From the NCBI GenBank assembly GCA_001664505.1, contig CP011806.1, positions 5,480,589 through 5,544,588 of the forward strand: a stretch of DNA of 64,000 nucleotides. The letters are read 5' to 3'. How positions within the stretch are numbered: the first letter of the stretch is position 1; each line of letters starts with the position of its first letter. A program made the position numbers and the translations under genes. Below the pieces are notes generated by a model. The model did no database searches. It saw nothing but the letters and a program-made list of their open reading frames with translations, and had not been told where the DNA came from. Of the stretch, positions 1 through 9,346 are shown piece after piece. This DNA is from Acidobacteria bacterium Mor1 (GTDB lineage: Bacteria; Acidobacteriota; Polarisedimenticolia; Polarisedimenticolales; Polarisedimenticolaceae).

Positions 1-2
1 GA

Positions 3-1202
3 TACATCGGACTACAAATCGACCCGGAGCCGAATGTGATCTCCTGCAACGGCGGCCACGGAGTCCTGGTAACCGGCGGACCCAACGCACAGGTGGCTTT
101 CGAGAGCAATTTAATCGGGGTGCTGCCGGACGGAACAACTCCGTGTGGCAATACCGGTGCGGGAATACGGCTCGAGCGTGGCCAAGTAGACGTCGGGCGA
201 GAGCGGCCGGCAACTGGTGTGTGCGAGGGTGCTTGCAACCTGATTGCCTACAACGGCGAAGATGGCGTGACGGTGGTTCCGGTCGGCGGGGCTCGACTCA
301 TCGGGAACGAGATTCGAGACAACGGCGGGTTGGCGATTGACCGCGAGGCGGATGGAATTTCGATCAACGTGCCGCAGTCCTCCCGGAACAAGCCGGTGTT
401 GTTGAGCGTGTCGCAGAACGGCACCGATCGGGACGTCTTTGGTTCGTTGAACGCCTTCCCGAATCAGAGTTACGACATCCACGTCTACGGGATCCTGGCA
501 GAGGATCCTTCCGGTCATGGGGAGATGGATAGCTATGTCGGAAAGACTTCATGTGCGACGGATGCGGCTGGCGATTGTCAGTGGTCGGTCACGTGTATGG
601 ACTATCCGTTCTATACCGCGACGGCGCGCGGCTTTCACACCTCCGAGATGGCGTTGAATCTGGGCGGCCAGCCGGCGGATGCTGACGGAGACGGGGTCAT
701 CGATGGTTTGGACAACTGTCCCCAAAGTAGCAACGCGCAGCAATTGGATTCCGACGCGGATGGTTGGGGGGATGTCTGCGACAACTGCCCCCAAGAATTC
801 AACACAGGCCAACTGGACACGGATGGGGACGATGCGGGTGATGCTTGCGACTGCACCCCAAATATCTTCGGAACCGACCCGCCGCCGTCAGTAGCTACCG
901 TTTCCGGCTCACGGGTGAGCGGAGTCGATACGTCGGTTGAGTGGGCTTCACTGTCCGAGGCAACTTCCTACTCGGTCACGCGCGGGCTGCTCTCGTTGCT
1001 CGCTCCGGGACTCTACGGGCGGTGCTTCGTGGAGCCGGTAACGGGGACCTCGGTGGCCGACTCCCAAGTGCCACCTCGTGGTGATGGTTTCTTCTACCTG
1101 GTTCAGGCCTTCAACGGGTGTGGGCTCGGGACGTTGGGCATGGACTCGACGGGTGCAGAGCGAATCAATGTGGATCCTCTGGGTTGCGTCGGCGCGCCTT
1201 AG
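3..1202 (+). CDS. Secreted beta-helix/TSP3-repeat protein, 3' part (5' end outside window)
   Basis: The reading frame is open from base 3, before any convincing start, so the gene begins upstream; a GTG at 36 is only the first possible start inside the window. The N-terminal half repeats short N-x-I/L-I-x-x-N-G-x-x-G units, as in right-handed parallel beta-helix proteins. About residues 220-280 follow the thrombospondin type 3 pattern, with Asp-rich D-x-D-x-D-G loops and paired Cys (motif NCP...DVCDNCP), which normally bind calcium. The last ~95 residues form an FN3-like module ending in GFFYLV ... MDSTGAER ... C. A similar module closes the proteins at 47420 and 41849. Probably exported and surface-attached; no enzymatic residues are recognised. 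A strong hairpin follows the stop. Confidence 0.8.
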   Translation, partial: YIGLQIDPEPNVISCNGGHGVLVTGGPNAQVAFESNLIGVLPDGTTPCGNTGAGIRLERGQVDVGRERPATGVCEGACNLIAYNGEDGVTVVPVGGARLIGNEIRDNGGLAIDREADGISINVPQSSRNKPVLLSVSQNGTDRDVFGSLNAFPNQSYDIHVYGILAEDPSGHGEMDSYVGKTSCATDAAGDCQWSVTCMDYPFYTATARGFHTSEMALNLGGQPADADGDGVIDGLDNCPQSSNAQQLDSDADGWGDVCDNCPQEFNTGQLDTDGDDAGDACDCTPNIFGTDPPPSVATVSGSRVSGVDTSVEWASLSEATSYSVTRGLLSLLAPGLYGRCFVEPVTGTSVADSQVPPRGDGFFYLVQAFNGCGLGTLGMDSTGAERINVDPLGCVGAP

Positions 1203-1226
1203 AGAGGATTCTGCGGATCGCGAGAG

Positions 1227-1259
1227 CGGGGAGTGAGCGCCTGGGCGCTGCACTCCCCG
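1227..1259. terminator. Hairpin between convergent genes
   Basis: Arms CGGGGAGTG (1227-1235) and CACTCCCCG (1251-1259) pair perfectly. Inside them AGCGCC and GGCGCT (1236-1241, 1244-1249) pair around a 2-nt loop with one bulged G. The tract after it on the plus strand is only TCTTCT. It lies between the beta-helix gene and the convergent SDR gene, so it may terminate from both sides. Confidence 0.6.
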
Positions 1260-1289
1260 TCTTCTGCAATCTGGCTGGCGTTGGCGCAA

Positions 1290-2063
1290 TCAGTTGCGGC
1301 CGGCCATCACGCCGCCGTCCACATCCCAGACTGCGCCGGTAACCCAGCCGGCTTCATCCGACAGCAGGAAGTCGATCACCGAGGAGACGTCTGCCGGTTG
1401 GCCGATGCGGCCGATGGGGTGGAAGCCGTTGAAGGCCTTGAGCTGTTCGCCGATCTGAGACGGCTCGATGAACGCGCCGTAGATCGGTGTTTGCACCACG
1501 GCAGGGGAGACGGCGTTGACCCGGATGTGGTCGTCGGCGAGTTCCATCGCCAGGTGTTGGGTCATGGCGTGGAGGCCGGCCTTGGCCATCGAGTAAGCGG
1601 ATGACGGGGTCGCCTTGACCGACTGCTTGGCCCACATCGAACCGACGTTGACGATCGAGCCTCCTCCGGCCTTCTTCATGCCGTCGACGGCGGCCTGGGT
1701 GGTGAAGAACAGCGAGCGGTTGAGGTCGAGATACTTGTCGTAGTCCGCTCCGGTATGGTCGACGAACGGGGTCGGCTTGAAGTAGCCGGCGGCGTTGACC
1801 AGGCGGGTGAAGGGCGTCTGAGCCGAGCGGATGGACTGGTTGAACGCCTCGACCTGCTCGCGGTTGTAGAGGTCGACGCCGGTGGCCTGGACCTCGCCGA
1901 GTTGCGACAGCTCGCGGGCGGTGGTGTCGAGCTTCTCGCCGGGGCGGGAGACCAGGTGAACCGGGACGCCGCGTTTGAGCAGCCGCTCGGCTGAAGAACG
2001 TCCGATACCGCTGGAGCCGCCGATGACCAGTGCCGGGTTGGGGGTAGTGGGGGTCGTGCTCAT
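1290..2063 (-). CDS. SDR-family NAD(P)-dependent oxidoreductase
   Basis: Classical short-chain dehydrogenase/reductase of 257 aa. The nucleotide-binding glycine motif is GGSSGIG (residues 15-21). The catalytic tetrad is visible as the Ser of NVGSMWA and Y157-S-M-A-K161, and the C-terminus carries the usual V[10 protein letters not shown] end. The substrate cannot be told from sequence. The ATG at 2063 is chosen because AGGAGA lies just upstream; a longer frame to 2096 would run through the operator. The gene is directly downstream of a TetR regulator on the same strand, 82 bp away, and the gap holds a perfect palindrome also found (variant) before the TetR gene. It is therefore probably derepressed by a ligand of that regulator. 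Confidence 0.92.
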   Translation of the reverse strand: MSTTPTTPNPALVIGGSSGIGRSSAERLLKRGVPVHLVSRPGEKLDTTARELSQLGEVQATGVDLYNREQVEAFNQSIRSAQTPFTRLVNAAGYFKPTPFVDHTGADYDKYLDLNRSLFFTTQAAVDGMKKAGGGSIVNVGSMWAKQSVKATPSSAYSMAKAGLHAMTQHLAMELADDHIRVNAVSPAVVQTPIYGAFIEPSQIGEQLKAFNGFHPIGRIGQPADVSSVIDFLLSDEAGWVTGAVWDVDGGVMAGRN

Positions 2064-2087
2064 GATCGTTCTCCTGAAAGGTGAGTG

Positions 2088-2101
2088 ACCTATCAATAGG
2101 T
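2088..2101. promoter_or_regulatory. Palindromic operator before the SDR gene (likely TetR site)
   Basis: ACCTAT-CA-ATAGGT is a perfect 6-bp-arm inverted repeat 25 bp upstream of the SDR start. A near copy lies before the adjacent TetR gene at 2750-2763. TetR-family regulators commonly bind such palindromes in their own and their target promoters; assignment to this regulator is inference. Confidence 0.6.
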
Positions 2102-2145
2102 AGATTGCGGGATCAAAAAAGGGGGCGTCGGTCGGTTTCTCAACA

Positions 2146-2742
2146 TCAATCGGATCCTGGAGAGGTGACGGGAGTCAGGGCCTGAAAGAAGGTGCGCTCA
2201 ACCCGATCGAGAGCTCCGGCTGCCCCGGCGGCCCGGTCGAGGAGCAGGGCTCCCTGAAGACCGGATACCAAGAGCGAGGCCAGATCCTCTGCGTTCGCGC
2301 TCCCGGGAGCGCCAAACTCCCCGTTTTCCCGGCCTAGCTCGATCTGACGCTGGACCCACCGGGTGCTTCCGTCGAGGTAGGCGCGGACCGATTCCTGGAC
2401 GTCTTCTCGCAGGGTCTCGAGATCGCTGGCGAGGGAGCCGCACAGGCAAATGAGGCCTTTCTTCTCGGTCTGGCGGTAGGACTCGATGAACTCCGCCAAC
2501 CGGGCGTGAGCCTGGGGATGGCGCCGCTCGATCCCCGCCAGGGCCTCGTTGAGGCCGCCGACGTAGCGATCGATGAGAGCCTTGCCCAGGTCGGCCTTGG
2601 AGGCGTAATGGTAGTGAATGCTCGCGGTCCGAATGCCGATCGCGGCAGCCAAGTCCTTGTAGCTGAAAGCGTTATAGCCCCGGGTCTGGACCAGGCGTTG
2701 GGCCTCGTCGAGGAGCTTTTCCGATGTGCTTGCCGCGCTCAT
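2146..2742 (-). CDS. TetR/AcrR-family transcriptional regulator
   Basis: A 198-aa regulator with an N-terminal helix-turn-helix: the segment from about residue 10 to 55 has the family pattern ([19 protein letters not shown]). The C-terminal two thirds is a helical ligand-binding domain with no recognisable specificity. Length is typical. The start at 2742 is the first ATG after the operator region. The palindrome at 2750-2763 sits 8 bp upstream of this start, so autorepression is likely. The SDR gene downstream has a matching palindrome, suggesting that it is the main target. Confidence 0.9.
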   Translation of the reverse strand: MSAASTSEKLLDEAQRLVQTRGYNAFSYKDLAAAIGIRTASIHYHYASKADLGKALIDRYVGGLNEALAGIERRHPQAHARLAEFIESYRQTEKKGLICLCGSLASDLETLREDVQESVRAYLDGSTRWVQRQIELGRENGEFGAPGSANAEDLASLLVSGLQGALLLDRAAGAAGALDRVERTFFQALTPVTSPGSD

Positions 2743-2749
2743 GTCGTCA

Positions 2750-2763
2750 ATCTACTTGTAGGT
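2750..2763. promoter_or_regulatory. Palindromic operator before the TetR gene
   Basis: ATCTAC-TT-GTAGGT, an inverted repeat with one arm mismatch, matches the layout (6-2-6) and most bases of the site at 2088-2101. It overlaps the expected 5' untranslated region of the TetR gene and is followed by a further GTAGGT copy (2762-2767 region), so a second overlapping half-site may exist. Confidence 0.5.
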
Positions 2764-2865
2764 AGGTGTATTGTCAAGGGCCTTCCGGTCGGCGGAATTT
2801 TGAACCTGATGTCGTGGGCCCCGACTTCCTTCGTGGGTACAAGTTCACCCAAAGGAGGTCGGGTA

Positions 2866-5589
2866 ATGCGGAACGCGGGGGCAGTCTTTCTCGTCCTGGG
2901 TCTGTGGATTTGCCTCGGAGCCGGCGTGGCAAATGCCGCCGAGTTGCGCGGAGACCTCCCTCGGGTACTGGCAGAAGCCGACGAAGACGCCTGGATCCCG
3001 GTGACCCTCGTGATGGAGCGTCAACTCTCCCGGACCCAGGTTCTCGATCTCAAGTACCGGCACCGCCAAAAGGATGCGCGTCGAGCGGCGATCTCCGGCA
3101 GGCTCCGGCAAGAGGCCGAGGCGGGCCAGGCCCGCCTGCTCGAAGAGCTTCACGGCCGCGTCGGGCTGGATGTGCGCAACGTCAAGACGCTGTGGTTGAC
3201 CAGCGTCGTTGCCGCCGAGGTGCGCCCTGCGGCTTTGCGGCGACTATCGACGCGCCCCGGGATTGCGCGGATCAACCACAACGCCCCCCGGGAGGTGTTG
3301 CTCGACTACGAGGAACGCCAGATCGACGCTCCGGTGGTCAATGATCCGTTGGCCAATGATCCCGTGGTCGCCGGGGGCCCTGTGGTCGAGTGCGGGGTGG
3401 ACCTGATGGGGACCCCCCAGGTTTGGGATCAACTGGGGATCACCGGCCACGGCGTGGTCGTTGCGTCGAGCGACACGGGCGTTTGTCTGTTCCACCCGGA
3501 TATCGAGAACCAGATCTGGGTCAACCCGGGTGAGGACCTGGACGGGGACCGTGCCCTCAACGACACCGACGACCGAAACGGCATCGACGACGACGGGAAC
3601 GGGCTGATCGACGACCTGACCGGCTGGAACTTCTGGGCAGACAGCGCCGACAACAGCGATCAGAACAACCACGGCTCCCACGTCGCGGGCACCATCGCGG
3701 GAAACGGTACTCAGGGGATGCAATCCGGCATGGCTCCCGACGCCAAGGTGATGGTGCTGGAGGCGGGGGAGTTCACCTCGCATGAGATGGCTGTCTGGAC
3801 CGCAATTCAGTACGCGGTAGACCAAGGCGCGGACATCACGACGCTGAGCCTGGGCTTCCGGCCTTCGAGCAATCCCGACCGGGGTACGTGGCGATCGACA
3901 ATCGGCAATGCCATCGATATGGGCATGGTCTTCCTGGCCGCCGCAGGGAACGAGGGCGACGGCAACGAACCGCAGAATGTGACAACGCCCGGGGACGTTC
4001 CTCGTGTCATCACCGTTGGCGCGACGGACTGCGACGATCTGATCGCCTCCTTCTCGTCGATCGGGCCGGTGAGCTGGTCCGATGTTGCGCCCTACAACGA
4101 TCACCCTTTTCCGCCGGGCCTGGTCAAGCCCGACGTCACGGCTCCGGGACGCTTCACCGAGAGTCATGATTTCTGCGACGGCTATCGAACCAAATCCGGA
4201 ACGTCGATGGCGACGCCACATGTCGCGGGAACCGTCGCGCTGATGCTTTCGACCAACCCCGACCTGGAACACGACGACATCAAGCAGATTCTCGAGCAAA
4301 CCTCGATCGATCTCGGTGACCCGGGCAAGGACAACACCTACGGCAGCGGGCGGGTCGACGCCTTCGCGGCCGTGCAGTCGGTTACCGGCACCCTGCGCTA
4401 TGAGTCTCACATCCTTGACGATACTGCTCCGAGTTACGGCAACGGCGATGGCCTGGTTGGCGAAGGGGAGGTGGTTACCGTTCGCGTCACCCTACGCAAC
4501 AACGGTACTCTGACGGCGACCGCGGTCATGGCGGAGATGTCCAGCGACGTCCCCGGTGTGGAGGTGCTCGATTCGGTCGCGTTCTTTCCGGATATTCCGG
4601 CGGGAGCCACCGCAGAGAGTGCCGGTGTGCACTTCACCTTGCGCATTAGCGAACACTGCGGAGGTGTGGTGCCGCTCCGCCTTCAGCTCTACCAGGATGG
4701 TTTCGACCCTATTCCAAGCTGGTTCTCCTTCGTCGTCGGATTCGAGGAGCAGCTCGAGATTTTCGAAGACGATATGGAGACCGACAAGGGCTGGACCCCT
4801 TCGGGTACCGAGATGCAGAACCCGTTCGTGCGCGATGACCCCCACGAGGTGACTCAGGGGCCCAACGTGGTTCAGCCAGAAGATGACATCACCGCGAACC
4901 CCGGTACTCAGGCCTGGGTGACCGGCAACCCCCCGGTCGGGCCCGGTTTCAGCGCCGAGTCCGGCGATGTGGACGCCGAGGCGATCCTCACCTCTCCGAA
5001 GATTGACGCTTCAGCGGTGGACGAAGTCTGGATCGACTACTGGCGCTGGGTGCACATTCAGAACGTCTTCAACTCTGACGGATTTACCCTTTGGGTCTCG
5101 AACGACGACGGACAGACCTGGATCGAGGCGGATAGCCACCTCACCGGCGCCACCCAGTGGAATCAGGTCGTACTGCGGCTTCCGATCTCACCCGGGCCGG
5201 ACATGCGGCTCCAGGCACGCATCAGTGAGGGCCCGTTCCAGGGCGTCAACGAAGCGTTGATTGACGAGGTGCGGCTCTACGGCATGCGCACACTGTGCAA
5301 CACCTTCCAGGAGCCGCCAGCCCTGGCACCGAACCCCGTTGGCGACACTCTGGTGGTCCAGAAGTTCGGCGGGGGCGTGCGTTTGGACTGGTCGACGCCG
5401 CCGGTGGACGGGGCTCACGACGCCGCCACCCTGTTCCAGATCTACCGTTCCGTTGCCAAGACAGGGTTCACCCTGGAGGCGGCCACCACCGACGCGAGCT
5501 ACTTTGAGCTTCAGGATCAGACCACGGCGTACTATCTGGTCGGCGCCTCCAATGGGGGCGGCGATTCCGGCGAGATGCCCGGGTTCTAG
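2866..5589 (+). CDS. Secreted subtilisin-like serine protease (S8) with C-terminal beta-domains
   Basis: Start chosen at ATG 2866 because a perfect AAAGGAGGT lies 7 bp upstream; 907 aa. Residues 1-24 are a signal peptide (hydrophobic core, cut after VANA). About residues 25-150 look like an inhibitory propeptide. The S8 catalytic triad is D203 (SSDTGV), H269 (HGSHVAG) and S447 (GTSMATPHVAG), with oxyanion N362 (AAAGNEGD). An Asp-rich insert around residues 226-255 (D-x-D-x-D-G spacing) is probably calcium binding. Behind the catalytic domain come a CARDB-like segment (about 510-620), a domain around residues 630-810 that resembles carbohydrate-binding or MAM-like folds, and a short FN3-like end. 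All key residues are present, so an active extracellular protease is expected. Confidence 0.93.
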   Translation: MRNAGAVFLVLGLWICLGAGVANAAELRGDLPRVLAEADEDAWIPVTLVMERQLSRTQVLDLKYRHRQKDARRAAISGRLRQEAEAGQARLLEELHGRVGLDVRNVKTLWLTSVVAAEVRPAALRRLSTRPGIARINHNAPREVLLDYEERQIDAPVVNDPLANDPVVAGGPVVECGVDLMGTPQVWDQLGITGHGVVVASSDTGVCLFHPDIENQIWVNPGEDLDGDRALNDTDDRNGIDDDGNGLIDDLTGWNFWADSADNSDQNNHGSHVAGTIAGNGTQGMQSGMAPDAKVMVLEAGEFTSHEMAVWTAIQYAVDQGADITTLSLGFRPSSNPDRGTWRSTIGNAIDMGMVFLAAAGNEGDGNEPQNVTTPGDVPRVITVGATDCDDLIASFSSIGPVSWSDVAPYNDHPFPPGLVKPDVTAPGRFTESHDFCDGYRTKSGTSMATPHVAGTVALMLSTNPDLEHDDIKQILEQTSIDLGDPGKDNTYGSGRVDAFAAVQSVTGTLRYESHILDDTAPSYGNGDGLVGEGEVVTVRVTLRNNGTLTATAVMAEMSSDVPGVEVLDSVAFFPDIPAGATAESAGVHFTLRISEHCGGVVPLRLQLYQDGFDPIPSWFSFVVGFEEQLEIFEDDMETDKGWTPSGTEMQNPFVRDDPHEVTQGPNVVQPEDDITANPGTQAWVTGNPPVGPGFSAESGDVDAEAILTSPKIDASAVDEVWIDYWRWVHIQNVFNSDGFTLWVSNDDGQTWIEADSHLTGATQWNQVVLRLPISPGPDMRLQARISEGPFQGVNEALIDEVRLYGMRTLCNTFQEPPALAPNPVGDTLVVQKFGGGVRLDWSTPPVDGAHDAATLFQIYRSVAKTGFTLEAATTDASYFELQDQTTAYYLVGASNGGGDSGEMPGF

Positions 5590-5592
5590 GCG

Positions 5593-7186
5593 CTAGGCTG
5601 CAGTCGGCGACGGCTCCTTGGCGGAATCGCGCAGCGGCGGTCTCTTCTTGGATAGCGCCGCGCGAAGAATGGCTGCTTCGCTCGGTGTTTCTCCAGGGGA
5701 AAACAGTCGCAGGGCTTGTCGAATCGAATCGCGGGCCTCGCTCCTTGAGAACCCTAGCCGCACCAGCCCCATTGCCAGGTCCTCGACCGCCGCTTCGGTG
5801 AGTGCTCCCACCGCGCTTCCCCCCACGCCTCCAGGCGCGTCCGAGTCGTCCGCGTTCGCGGACTCGCTACCGCCATCGCCGGATCGAATCCACACCGGCA
5901 GGTCCGCCGGTAGGTCCGCCGACCGGTCTGGGTGATCGGCGGTATTTCCGAACCGGCAAGGGACCGGTGTCCACTGCAGGCCGGCGGCGCCGGGCCCGTC
6001 GACGGTGCCCTTCACTTTCAGGAGTCCGGCGTGAATCAATGCGTGACACGTAGCGCACACCGCGACCTCGTTGTAGCAAGTTGTCGCGCCTCCCTGGGAC
6101 CGGAACACGATGTGATGACATTGATCCGCGGGTCGAGAGCAATGAGGGTTACCGCACCGATGGGATTCGCGAGCAAGAATCTGCCGGCGGAGCTTCGGAG
6201 GGGTCGGGCCGTCGATCACGACGGGTTCGGCGCAGCCGGCGTGGCGGTCCAGGTCCGACGGATTCATCTCCACCAGCCCATCGGACGTCGCCATGGCCGA
6301 ACGGGAACAATCGGGGCAGCGGTGGTAAACGATCTGGCTATTGTAGGCCGATGTGGCCCCGGCCCCAGAGTCGGCCCCGGCCCCGGAGTCGGCCTCGGCC
6401 CCGGGGTCGGCCTGGGTCACAACGGCAGCCTGCTCACTCATGAACAGGATGATCTGCTCGACAGAGAGGTCCTTGCCCCCGGTCGACCGGCGAATCTGGT
6501 CCGCCGCCGACTCCAGCCAGCGGTAGACCTTCTCCATATCGGTGCGAGAAAAACGTAGGACGAGCTTCTGGTCCAGGTTCGGCAGTCCGAAGCCCTTTTT
6601 TCGCGGCTTATCCCCGAAGGGCGTGCCTGCATTCGGCGATCGTGTGTTCCGGCCCTCGCTCGACGAGGCAGTCCAGCCAGGTTTGCTGAGTCGCCGGCCG
6701 GGCGACTCGAGTCACTGCCTTCAGCACGGTCCAGCCCAGTCCGCCCTCGGCAAACGCACGGCGCAGCTCCGGCAGTTCGGTCAACGCCTTGGATACGCGC
6801 AGATGTTCGTAGCACTCCGTACGACGCAGATGAAGCCTCGCCGCGGCGTACCCCGCAACCGAGGAGAACCCGAGTTCGAGGAATCCCGATGATTCGTGCA
6901 GACTGCGCAACGCCTCGCACAGGGCAAGCCGCCCGCGGTTGCCGGTTCGCAAGCCCTTGATAGCCAACTCGTGGAGGTCCCATGGTCGCAAGCGGACGCT
7001 CCGCGCTTCCCTGGCGTTCCTGGCGTGGCTGGCATGCCTGGCCTCCGTCGCATTCCTTGCGTCCTTGGTGTGCCTTCTGCCCCTGGCCGCACAAGCCTCT
7101 TTTCCCTCCTGAGCCTCCGGCGAGGCCGAATGCTGAGCCCCGGAGCGAGCGGGGCGCGAACACGACTCTTCTGCGGTGAGTTGCAT
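5593..7186 (-). pseudogene. HNH endonuclease-like gene split by a frameshift
   Basis: Two minus-strand frames make one family member. The upstream half (7186 to about 6608; ATG 7186 behind GGAGGA) encodes an Ala/Arg-rich stretch and a helical domain typical of DUF222/13E12-type HNH proteins. It stops at TAA 6608-6610. The next frame continues without interruption from about 6615 (residues GDKPRKKGFGLPNLD) through to 5593 and carries the HNH core: C-x4-C-x6-C-H-H, then C-x2-C-H-x-L-I-H. Joining the halves needs a one-base deletion near the four-C run at 6612-6615. The downstream half has a possible ATG at 6537 but no Shine-Dalgarno. It is a recent pseudogene or a base-calling error. It overlaps no neighbour and converges with the subtilase gene. 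Confidence 0.75.
6355..6420 (-). repeat. 18-bp tandem repeat inside the HNH gene
   Basis: Three copies of an 18-bp unit, GGCCCCGGCCCCrGAGTC-like (6355-6372, 6373-6390, 6391-6408), plus a partial fourth. On the minus strand they encode a six-residue repeat of the form G-A-(E/G)-A-D-S. The multiple of three keeps the frame, so copy number can change without breaking the protein. Confidence 0.8.
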
Positions 7187-7457
7187 GAGTCCTCCGAGCG
7201 AAACCGTGGAACAGAGAGCGAACAAACCGGTGGCGGCGGCTCCAAACCACGCACTGAAAGAGAGAGGCGCTTAGCGGGACAGGGCACGCAGTCTACCGAC
7301 CCACCCACACCGTACACAGCCGTCCCGCTGGTTTCAGCGTTTCGAATCCATAACCGCGAAAACCAACGCGGATCAAGCCGCGCTGCTGTGAGCTTCCTCC
7401 GGTATAGTTGAGCCATCGGCGCCAACTTCCGGCCCGATTCAAGTTGGAGGCGCCCCC

Positions 7458-8117
7458 TTGCCAACCGCTCGCGAACTCGCCCAGGAAGCCTTCGAATTCG
7501 GCAAGACCCTCGACCTCAAGGGCATCGGCTACGGGCGTGATACTCAAGACCCCGACAAGTGGTACGACAACCCCACCGCGTACTACAAGTTTCTCGCCGG
7601 TTTCGCCGCCAAGAGCGGCGTGCGGGATATCCTCGAGATCGGCACCTGGTACGGCGGGTCGACAAGGTGCTTGGCGCGCGGCCAGTCCGCGGCCGATGCG
7701 ACCGCCCCCACGAAGATCGTCACCATCGATCAGGAACAGCGGGATACGTCGGTCTTCCGTGAGTATCCGACGATCACCGCCATCGAGGGTAATTCTCTCG
7801 ACCCCCGCACCATGCGGGCGGCTCTGGGGCTGTTCGACTACCGCCCGGTGGACCTGCTCTACGTCGACGCGTTCATCGCCTACGCGGCGTCGATCGCCTT
7901 TATCGGGATCTACTCGACGCTGTTCCGCCCGAGTTTCATGATCCTCGACGACATCAAGTACAACGAGAGCATGACCGAGATGTGGAGCGATCTATGCCGG
8001 GTCTATGGTGAGCGGGCGCTGGACCTCGACGAAGTCGATCCTGCGATCCGCCCCAAGTGCGGCTTCGGGTTGATCGACCTGCGCGGGTGGTACGACAGCC
8101 CCGGGCGGGCGGGTTGA
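7458..8117 (+). CDS. Class I SAM-dependent methyltransferase
   Basis: A 219-aa protein with the Rossmann motif I at residues 58-67 (DILEIGTWYGGS), a following acidic strand end (VTIDQE) and L-L-Y-V-D-A-F plus I-L-D-D-I further on, matching the Methyltransf_24 group. This group includes cephalosporin hydroxylase-like and sugar or small-molecule O-methyltransferases. The substrate is unknown. The start is TTG 7458, supported by TTGGAGG seven bases upstream. The stop overlaps the ATG of the next gene (TGATG at 8115), so it heads a translationally coupled four-gene run that continues through the LytTR regulator. Confidence 0.8.
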   Translation: MPTARELAQEAFEFGKTLDLKGIGYGRDTQDPDKWYDNPTAYYKFLAGFAAKSGVRDILEIGTWYGGSTRCLARGQSAADATAPTKIVTIDQEQRDTSVFREYPTITAIEGNSLDPRTMRAALGLFDYRPVDLLYVDAFIAYAASIAFIGIYSTLFRPSFMILDDIKYNESMTEMWSDLCRVYGERALDLDEVDPAIRPKCGFGLIDLRGWYDSPGRAG

Positions 8118-9346
8118 TGCGCGCCCGGGGGTTGAAGGCAGCCGCAAATGTCGGCCGGTGGGCCCTTGTCCTGGTCTGGGCGATTTCAATCGGCGGGTTC
8201 TCCGTAGCGGGCCAAAGCCATGGCGAACAAGCGCCCGGGGGCAACCATGGGCCCGACGCCGGCTCGAAGCCGAGCGCCGACACGCTGCATCGGGAAGCCA
8301 CTCGCGCCTTCGAGCGAGCCGATATCGACGCTTCGGCCGCTGCCTTCGACCGGCTGGCCGAACACTATCCGGAGCGCATCCCACACCTGTGGCAACGAGG
8401 GATCACCCTCTACTACGCCGGGCGCTACGAAGACTGCGTCGAGCAGTTCACCCGGCACCGGGAGGTCAACCCCCACGACGCCGAGAACTCCGCCTGGCAC
8501 TTCCTGTGTACGGCGAAGTTGAAGGGGGTGGACGAAGCTGCGGCGCGACTGTTCCCGGCCAAGGATCCGCGGGTTCCGCTGATGGCGATCCACGCGTTGT
8601 ACGCCTCAAAGGGCAGCTTGGACGACGTTCTCGCGGCGGTCTCCGAGGGGGATCCGTCGCCAAGAGCCCTTCGGGTCCGCGACTTCTACTCCAATCTGTA
8701 TATCGCGCTTTGGTTCGAGGCCCAGGGTGAGAGTGATGTCGCATTGGAATATTTGAACCTGGCGCTCCGCGGCGAGCCGGTTGGCCACTACATGGAGACG
8801 GTGGCCGAAGTGCATCGGACGCTGGCGATGAGGGCCCGGGAGATGTCGCTGCAGGCCGACGAACGTCGCGAGCGCTCGTGGCTGAATCCTCGTCTGCTGG
8901 TACGCAATGCACGAGCACTCTACGGCACACCCATGCTGTTGATCGGCGGCTTGTTGGCCTCATGCCTGGTGGTCGTGCCGTTGGCGCGCCGGAGATGGGC
9001 GGAACGTTGGCTGTCCGTCGCGCTGCCGCTAGGTGAGATCTGGCCGCTCCTGGCCTGGGGAGTCTGGTCCAGCGTGACCATGATTCAGGCGATCGACCAT
9101 ATGAGGGATCCCGCCCCAACAGCCGCGGAGTACTGGTCGATGGCTTTCTCCCAGGTTCTGGCGCTGGGTGTCTTTTCCGCCGCGGCGGTGCTGTTCTCCA
9201 TGATCCGTCGGTGGCTCTTTCCGAGCTGCCAACCCGTTCCTCTGATCTCTCAGGCGTTGTTGCTTTCCGTGATCTGGGTCGACTGGATGCTGTTCCTGCT
9301 TTCGATCACAACGTGGTTACCGATCCGTGAGGGCCACCCCTGGTGA
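8117..9346 (+). CDS. TPR-containing membrane protein
   Basis: 409 aa. After a signal-anchor at residues 12-32, about residues 55-250 form TPR-like helical pairs (F-x-R-L-A-E-x-Y-P pattern) predicted to lie outside the membrane. A C-terminal block of about four hydrophobic segments follows (roughly 285-305, 318-338, 350-375, 385-402). No catalytic motif is seen. The start ATG 8117 shares a base with the preceding stop, and the end overlaps the kinase GTG by 4 bp. It could be the sensory or accessory partner of the LytS-like kinase; this is inferred from coupling only. Confidence 0.75.
   Translation: MRARGLKAAANVGRWALVLVWAISIGGFSVAGQSHGEQAPGGNHGPDAGSKPSADTLHREATRAFERADIDASAAAFDRLAEHYPERIPHLWQRGITLYYAGRYEDCVEQFTRHREVNPHDAENSAWHFLCTAKLKGVDEAAARLFPAKDPRVPLMAIHALYASKGSLDDVLAAVSEGDPSPRALRVRDFYSNLYIALWFEAQGESDVALEYLNLALRGEPVGHYMETVAEVHRTLAMRAREMSLQADERRERSWLNPRLLVRNARALYGTPMLLIGGLLASCLVVVPLARRRWAERWLSVALPLGEIWPLLAWGVWSSVTMIQAIDHMRDPAPTAAEYWSMAFSQVLALGVFSAAAVLFSMIRRWLFPSCQPVPLISQALLLSVIWVDWMLFLLSITTWLPIREGHPW

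Noticed and set aside
6355-6420. 18-bp repeats as CRISPR
   Set aside because: No spacers and copies are in frame within a gene.
5593-6537. The downstream HNH half as an independent gene starting at ATG 6537
   Set aside because: No Shine-Dalgarno, the frame continues conserved residues upstream of 6537, and the helical N-terminal half lies in the adjacent frame.
6590-6615. Programmed frameshift at the T6/A6 run in the HNH gene
   Set aside because: In the upstream frame the stop comes before the A6 run, so slippage there would not rescue the protein; a deletion near the four-C run is simpler.
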